DNA of 64,000 bases. Origin: Sediminibacterium ginsengisoli (GTDB lineage: Bacteria > Bacteroidota > Bacteroidia > Chitinophagales > Chitinophagaceae). Below the pieces are notes generated by a model that saw nothing but the letters and a program-made list of their open reading frames with translations, was not told where the DNA came from and made no database searches. The stretch spans positions 401,005 to 465,004 of the forward strand of contig NZ_FUWH01000002.1 of the NCBI RefSeq assembly GCF_900167075.1, in the 5' to 3' direction. The translations under genes and the position numbers were made by a program. This document shows, in pieces, positions 60,774 through 64,000 of this stretch (position 1 is its first letter; the number at the start of each line of letters is the position of its first letter).

Positions 60774-61727
60774 ATGAAAAAAATCTTTTTCCTGTTATTG
60801 GCCCTGCCTTTTGTCGGCAAAGCACAAACCCGCTGGCAGAATGTAGACCACCTGTTCCAGCCATTGCCGGCATCGGTGCATGTTTATTATACAGCAGATA
60901 CGCTGCCCGATGGTAAACCAAACATAGCCTACTATGTTACCGCAAAACTGGATGACCCGAAACTTGCATTTACGACACAGGTAGGTGAGGGTAAAAGATA
61001 TACGCCAACACAGTATTATGAAAAAGAAGAGCAGCCGCTGCTGGTCATGAACTGCACTTTTTTTGAATTTGTGCATCACAGTAACCTGAATGTGGTTGTT
61101 AAAGACGGCCAGATGAAAGCATTCCAGGTACATTCATTGGCCGGAAAAGGAAAAGATACACTTACTTACCGCCATACTTTTGGCAGTGCGATCGGTATCA
61201 GCAAAACGCGAAAAGCCGATGTGGCCTGGCTTTACACCGATTCTGCCAGTGCCTATGCTTATGCAAGCCAGCAGGTGATCCCTTTTTTCAGAGATTCTGT
61301 GGCATATCATAAACCTGCAGACATGCTTGCTCATGGCAAATTCAGTAAATGGGATGTGGAAACCGCAGTAGGTGGTGGTCCCGTACTGATCCAGGATGGA
61401 AACATCAGCATTGCCAACAACGAAGAGCTGAAATTCAATGGTAAAGCCATTAATGATAAACATCCGCGTACCGCAATGGGTTATACCAAAGACGGTTTGC
61501 TGGTTCTTATGGTAGTGGAAGGCCGCAACCCCGGTAAAGCAGAAGGTGTTACACTGGTACAGGAAGCACAGTTGCTCAAAGAGATCGGCTGCGTGGAAGC
61601 ACTGAACCTCGATGGCGGTGGCAGCAGCTGTTTGCTGATCAATGGCAAACCGACTATTAAAGTAAGCGATAAGGAAGGTCAGCGACCAGTGCCGGCGGTA
61701 TTTGTAGTGAAAAATAAGGGCAAATAA
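60774..61727 (+). CDS. Secreted phosphodiester glycosidase family (NAGPA-like) protein
   Basis: 317 residues with a signal peptide (about 1-17, FVGKAQ). The C-terminal NAGPA/DUF2233 domain has FLVMNCTFFEF-type start (LLVMNCTFF), PRTAMGYTKDGLLVLMVVEGRN and EALNLDGGGSSCLLING, the family signature DGGGS. Members hydrolyse N-acetylglucosamine-phosphodiester or related exopolysaccharide links. It is single and lies between two terminators, exported to the periplasm or surface. Confidence 0.88.
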   Translation: MKKIFFLLLALPFVGKAQTRWQNVDHLFQPLPASVHVYYTADTLPDGKPNIAYYVTAKLDDPKLAFTTQVGEGKRYTPTQYYEKEEQPLLVMNCTFFEFVHHSNLNVVVKDGQMKAFQVHSLAGKGKDTLTYRHTFGSAIGISKTRKADVAWLYTDSASAYAYASQQVIPFFRDSVAYHKPADMLAHGKFSKWDVETAVGGGPVLIQDGNISIANNEELKFNGKAINDKHPRTAMGYTKDGLLVLMVVEGRNPGKAEGVTLVQEAQLLKEIGCVEALNLDGGGSSCLLINGKPTIKVSDKEGQRPVPAVFVVKNKGK

Positions 61728-61789
61728 TACCCGGCTGGTATCCTTTTCCACGGGCATAGTTATTGAAGTAGCCCCTGAAAAGAGATGCC

Positions 61790-62077
61790 ATGAAAAAAAT
61801 AATAAACAGCCTTTTCTTCAAGGCCACGCTGTTCTGCTCAATGTTTGTTGCTTTCCATACCGTGCTCCTCGCACAGGGCGCCACGGTAGAAGTGAACGGA
61901 CAGGATGTTGGTTCCTGGTTTGGCAGGAACTGGATGTGGATCGCCGGAGTGATCGTATTGCTCCTGATCATTATACTTGCAGGTGGCAGCAGCAGGCGCA
62001 ATTCACGCACTACGGTTGTAACTGACAGAAACGGCGAAGTAAGACGAACAACAACTACCACCAGCGAAGTGGAATAA
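61790..62077 (+). CDS. Small single-pass membrane protein with C-terminal basic/Thr tail
   Basis: 95 residues. A signal-like N-terminal hydrophobic segment (about 9-28) is followed by a short loop (GATVEVNGQDVGSWFGRNW) and a second membrane helix (about 50-65, WIAGVIVLLLIIILAGG). The rest is polar (RRNSRTTVVTDRNGEVRRTTTTTSEVE, shown in part as RRTTTTTSEVE). It is a conserved type of hypothetical protein with no known role. A terminator follows directly. Confidence 0.7.
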   Translation: MKKIINSLFFKATLFCSMFVAFHTVLLAQGATVEVNGQDVGSWFGRNWMWIAGVIVLLLIIILAGGSSRRNSRTTVVTDRNGEVRRTTTTTSEVE

Positions 62078-62083
62078 TCAATT

Positions 62084-62116
62084 ACAGCCGGATCTATGTA
62101 TCCGGCTGTTGTTTTT
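62084..62116 (+). terminator. Terminator after the 95-residue gene
   Basis: A perfect 10-bp stem (62084-62093 and 62100-62109) with loop ctatgt and then a T-rich run. Confidence 0.85.
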
Positions 62117-62177
62117 GGGTTAAGCAGTTTGTGTAATTGCAATAGGGTTGCATTTGGTATACCCTTATATTCGCGCC

Positions 62178-64000
62178 ATGAAAAATGCTTTGACCTGCCT
62201 GTTGTGTTTACTTGCGGCTGTTACGAATGCCCAGACCTTTCAGGGTACGGTTTATACGAATGAAGGAAAACCACTCGAAGAAGCGACCGTATTGAACCTG
62301 CGTAACGGGATTCATACACATACCAATGAACTGGGTGTTTTTCGTCTGAAAGATGTGAATACCGGCGATTCTCTGCGTATCACCCACATATCTTATTCTC
62401 CTTACACTATAGCTATAGCCGGCAAAAATGACATTGAGATCCGCCTGCATCCGGCAGAATTTAAGCTGGATGAAGTAGCTATCCGTTCTTCACTGCGTCA
62501 TCTGAATATTATTGCCGATATCGATCTTGTTACCAATCCTGTTAATACATCGCAGGAATTGTTGCGGAAAGTGCCGGGTTTGTTCATTGGTCAGCACGCC
62601 GGTGGCGGAAAAGCCGAACAGATTTTCCTGCGTGGGTTCGACGTGGATCACGGAACAGATGTGAACATCAGTGTAGATGGTATGCCGGTAAATATGGTGA
62701 GTCATGCGCATGGCCAGGGCTATGCAGATCTGCATTTTTTAATCCCGGAGACCATTGAAAAAATAGATTTCGATAAAGGTCCTTACCATGCATCCCGCGG
62801 CGATTTTGCAACGGCGGGTTATGTGGCGTTCAGAACAGCTGAAGATATTGATAAAAGCAGTGTGTCACTTGGTATTGGCAAATTCAATACGTTACGCACA
62901 TTGGGAATGTTCCGCCTGGCAGGCGATGAAAAAGAGGCTGCCTGGCTGGCTACTGAATATATGTCTACAAACGGTTATTTCGAATCGCCACAGCATTTCA
63001 ACAGGCTGAACCTGATGGGGAAATACACGGCTTTCCTTCCGCGTAAGAATAAGTTGTCGCTTTCTTTCTCTCATCTGGATAGCCGCTGGGATGCCAGCGG
63101 GCAAATACCGCAACGTGCTGTTGATAACGGATCTATTACCAGATTCGGTGCGATCGATAATACGGAAGGCGGAAATACGCGGCGCACAAATCTTAACCTT
63201 CAGTTCTTCCGTTATATCGATGCCGGAACGTTTGTGAAAAACACTGCTTACTTTACCCGTTATGATTTTGAACTCTATTCCAACTTTACATTTTTCCTGA
63301 ACGATCCAGTGAACGGGGATCAGATCCGTCAGAAAGAAAAACGTACACTTGCCGGTTTTGAATCCGAATTCAATAAAAACCTGATGGCGGGGAATATTCC
63401 CGTAGCATTACAGGTGGCAGCCGGTTTACGCAATGATGCCGTTCGCGATCTTGAACTTTCGCATACATTGAACCGTAAAACGACACTGCAGGAAATTCAG
63501 CTGGGTGATGCAGACCAGGTTAATCTTTACGGTTACGTAAACACTGACTGGCGCCTGGGCAAATGGCTGATCAATCCTGCCATTCGCATCGATCATTTCC
63601 GTTTTGGTTATACGGATAAACTGGCCGCTGCATACCAGTCGCAGCAACAGGAAAAAACAACGATCAGTCCCAAACTCAATTTCATCTATACGCCCAACAG
63701 GAATCTGCAATATTTCCTGAAGCTGGGCAAAGGATTTCACAGCAACGATACCAGAGTAGTTGTTGCACAGTCGGGCAAAGAAATATTACCCGCCGCTTAT
63801 GGCGCCGATCTTGGTGTGGTATGGAAACCCTGGCCCAAACTGGTGATGAATGCTGCATTATGGTACCTGCACCTGCAGCAGGAATTTGTATATGTGGGTG
63901 ATGAAGGTGTAGTAGAACCAGGAGGTAAAACCAGGCGTATGGGTGTGGACCTCGGCCTGCGTTACCAGGTTGGCAGTAATCTCTTTTTCGATGGAGACCT
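62178..64000 (+). CDS. TonB-dependent receptor (3' end beyond window)
   Basis: About 607 codons from ATG at 62178 to the right edge with no stop. There is a signal peptide (about 1-19, AAVTNAQ), a CarboxypepD_reg-like domain (about 21-98: FQGTVYTNEGKPLEEATVLN), a plug with LLRKVPGLFIGQHAGGGKAEQIFLRGFD, VDGMPVNMVSHAHGQGYADL and IEKIDFDKGPYHASRGDFATAG, and then barrel strands. The His-rich SHAHGQGYAD segment of the plug is a mark of a receptor subgroup of uncertain ligand, perhaps a metal complex. It is separate from the two receptors at the left end. Confidence 0.9.
   Translation, partial: MKNALTCLLCLLAAVTNAQTFQGTVYTNEGKPLEEATVLNLRNGIHTHTNELGVFRLKDVNTGDSLRITHISYSPYTIAIAGKNDIEIRLHPAEFKLDEVAIRSSLRHLNIIADIDLVTNPVNTSQELLRKVPGLFIGQHAGGGKAEQIFLRGFDVDHGTDVNISVDGMPVNMVSHAHGQGYADLHFLIPETIEKIDFDKGPYHASRGDFATAGYVAFRTAEDIDKSSVSLGIGKFNTLRTLGMFRLAGDEKEAAWLATEYMSTNGYFESPQHFNRLNLMGKYTAFLPRKNKLSLSFSHLDSRWDASGQIPQRAVDNGSITRFGAIDNTEGGNTRRTNLNLQFFRYIDAGTFVKNTAYFTRYDFELYSNFTFFLNDPVNGDQIRQKEKRTLAGFESEFNKNLMAGNIPVALQVAAGLRNDAVRDLELSHTLNRKTTLQEIQLGDADQVNLYGYVNTDWRLGKWLINPAIRIDHFRFGYTDKLAAAYQSQQQEKTTISPKLNFIYTPNRNLQYFLKLGKGFHSNDTRVVVAQSGKEILPAAYGADLGVVWKPWPKLVMNAALWYLHLQQEFVYVGDEGVVEPGGKTRRMGVDLGLRYQVGSNLFFDGD

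Overview
The window looks like a chromosomal segment of a Bacteroidota member, most likely family Chitinophagaceae. This rests on several things seen together: many genes preceded by the Bacteroidota sigma-A -7 element TAnnTTTG; three TonB-dependent receptors, two with an N-terminal carboxypeptidase-regulatory-like domain; a large secreted protein ending in the gliding-motility/type IX secretion C-terminal domain; an NtrC-like regulator without a DNA-binding domain; an unusually long LepB; and the DUF2851 and kdsC-ubiA-maf neighbourhoods. The species assignment is inference.

Left part (1-24.2 kb) is mostly housekeeping and envelope: purC (cut by the left edge), two TonB receptors flanking a pyruvate dehydrogenase E1-beta gene, a sigma-54 activator-type response regulator, lepB, cdd, a gliding/T9SS cargo protein, ogt, csaA, an OsmC protein, a SirB1-type transglutaminase-like protein, a fatty acid desaturase, topA, a hydrolase, a DUF2520 oxidoreductase and a tandem pair of secreted M14 peptidases. 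The first M14 paralogue has lost its catalytic residues. This part ends at a tRNA-Ser(UGA) gene followed by a damaged partial duplicate of the same tRNA and its terminator.

The middle (24.3-47.1 kb) is an accessory, stress- and signalling-rich zone. It holds an unrecognised 231-residue protein, two SRPBCC proteins divergent from a GlxA-type AraC regulator, a PLC-like phosphodiesterase with a predicted six-bladed C-terminal propeller, a subclass B1 metallo-beta-lactamase with all six zinc ligands, a HEAT-repeat protein, an MdaB/Hsp31-like/Crp cluster, a beta-lactamase-fold serine hydrolase, and an AraC regulator beside a nitronate monooxygenase. A TetR regulator sits between two near-identical operators, and the second operator heads a tightly packed six-gene operon (thioesterase, PEBP, Asp/Glu racemase, amino acid permease, GNAT, ketopantoate-reductase-like). 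The zone ends with a membrane protein of unknown function, an array of about nine CCGGAA-like repeats at helical spacing, and a tiny Gly/Asp/His-rich lipoprotein gene with a structured leader.

The right part (47.1-64 kb) has a TPR histidine kinase/response regulator pair, a small cysteine-containing protein next to a lipoprotein nuclease, a DUF4177 protein, a frameshifted yidD, a DinB protein, a secreted DPP-IV-type peptidase, ferredoxin-iscX, kdsC, a UbiA prenyltransferase, maf, DUF2851, OsmC, an outer-membrane-like protein, lipA, a phosphodiester glycosidase, a small membrane protein and a third TonB receptor cut by the right edge.

No CRISPR array, integrase, transposase or rRNA was seen. 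The strongest candidates for something new are the repeat array with the Gly-rich lipoprotein, the pseudo-peptidase/peptidase pair, the two-operator TetR regulon and the PLC-propeller protein.
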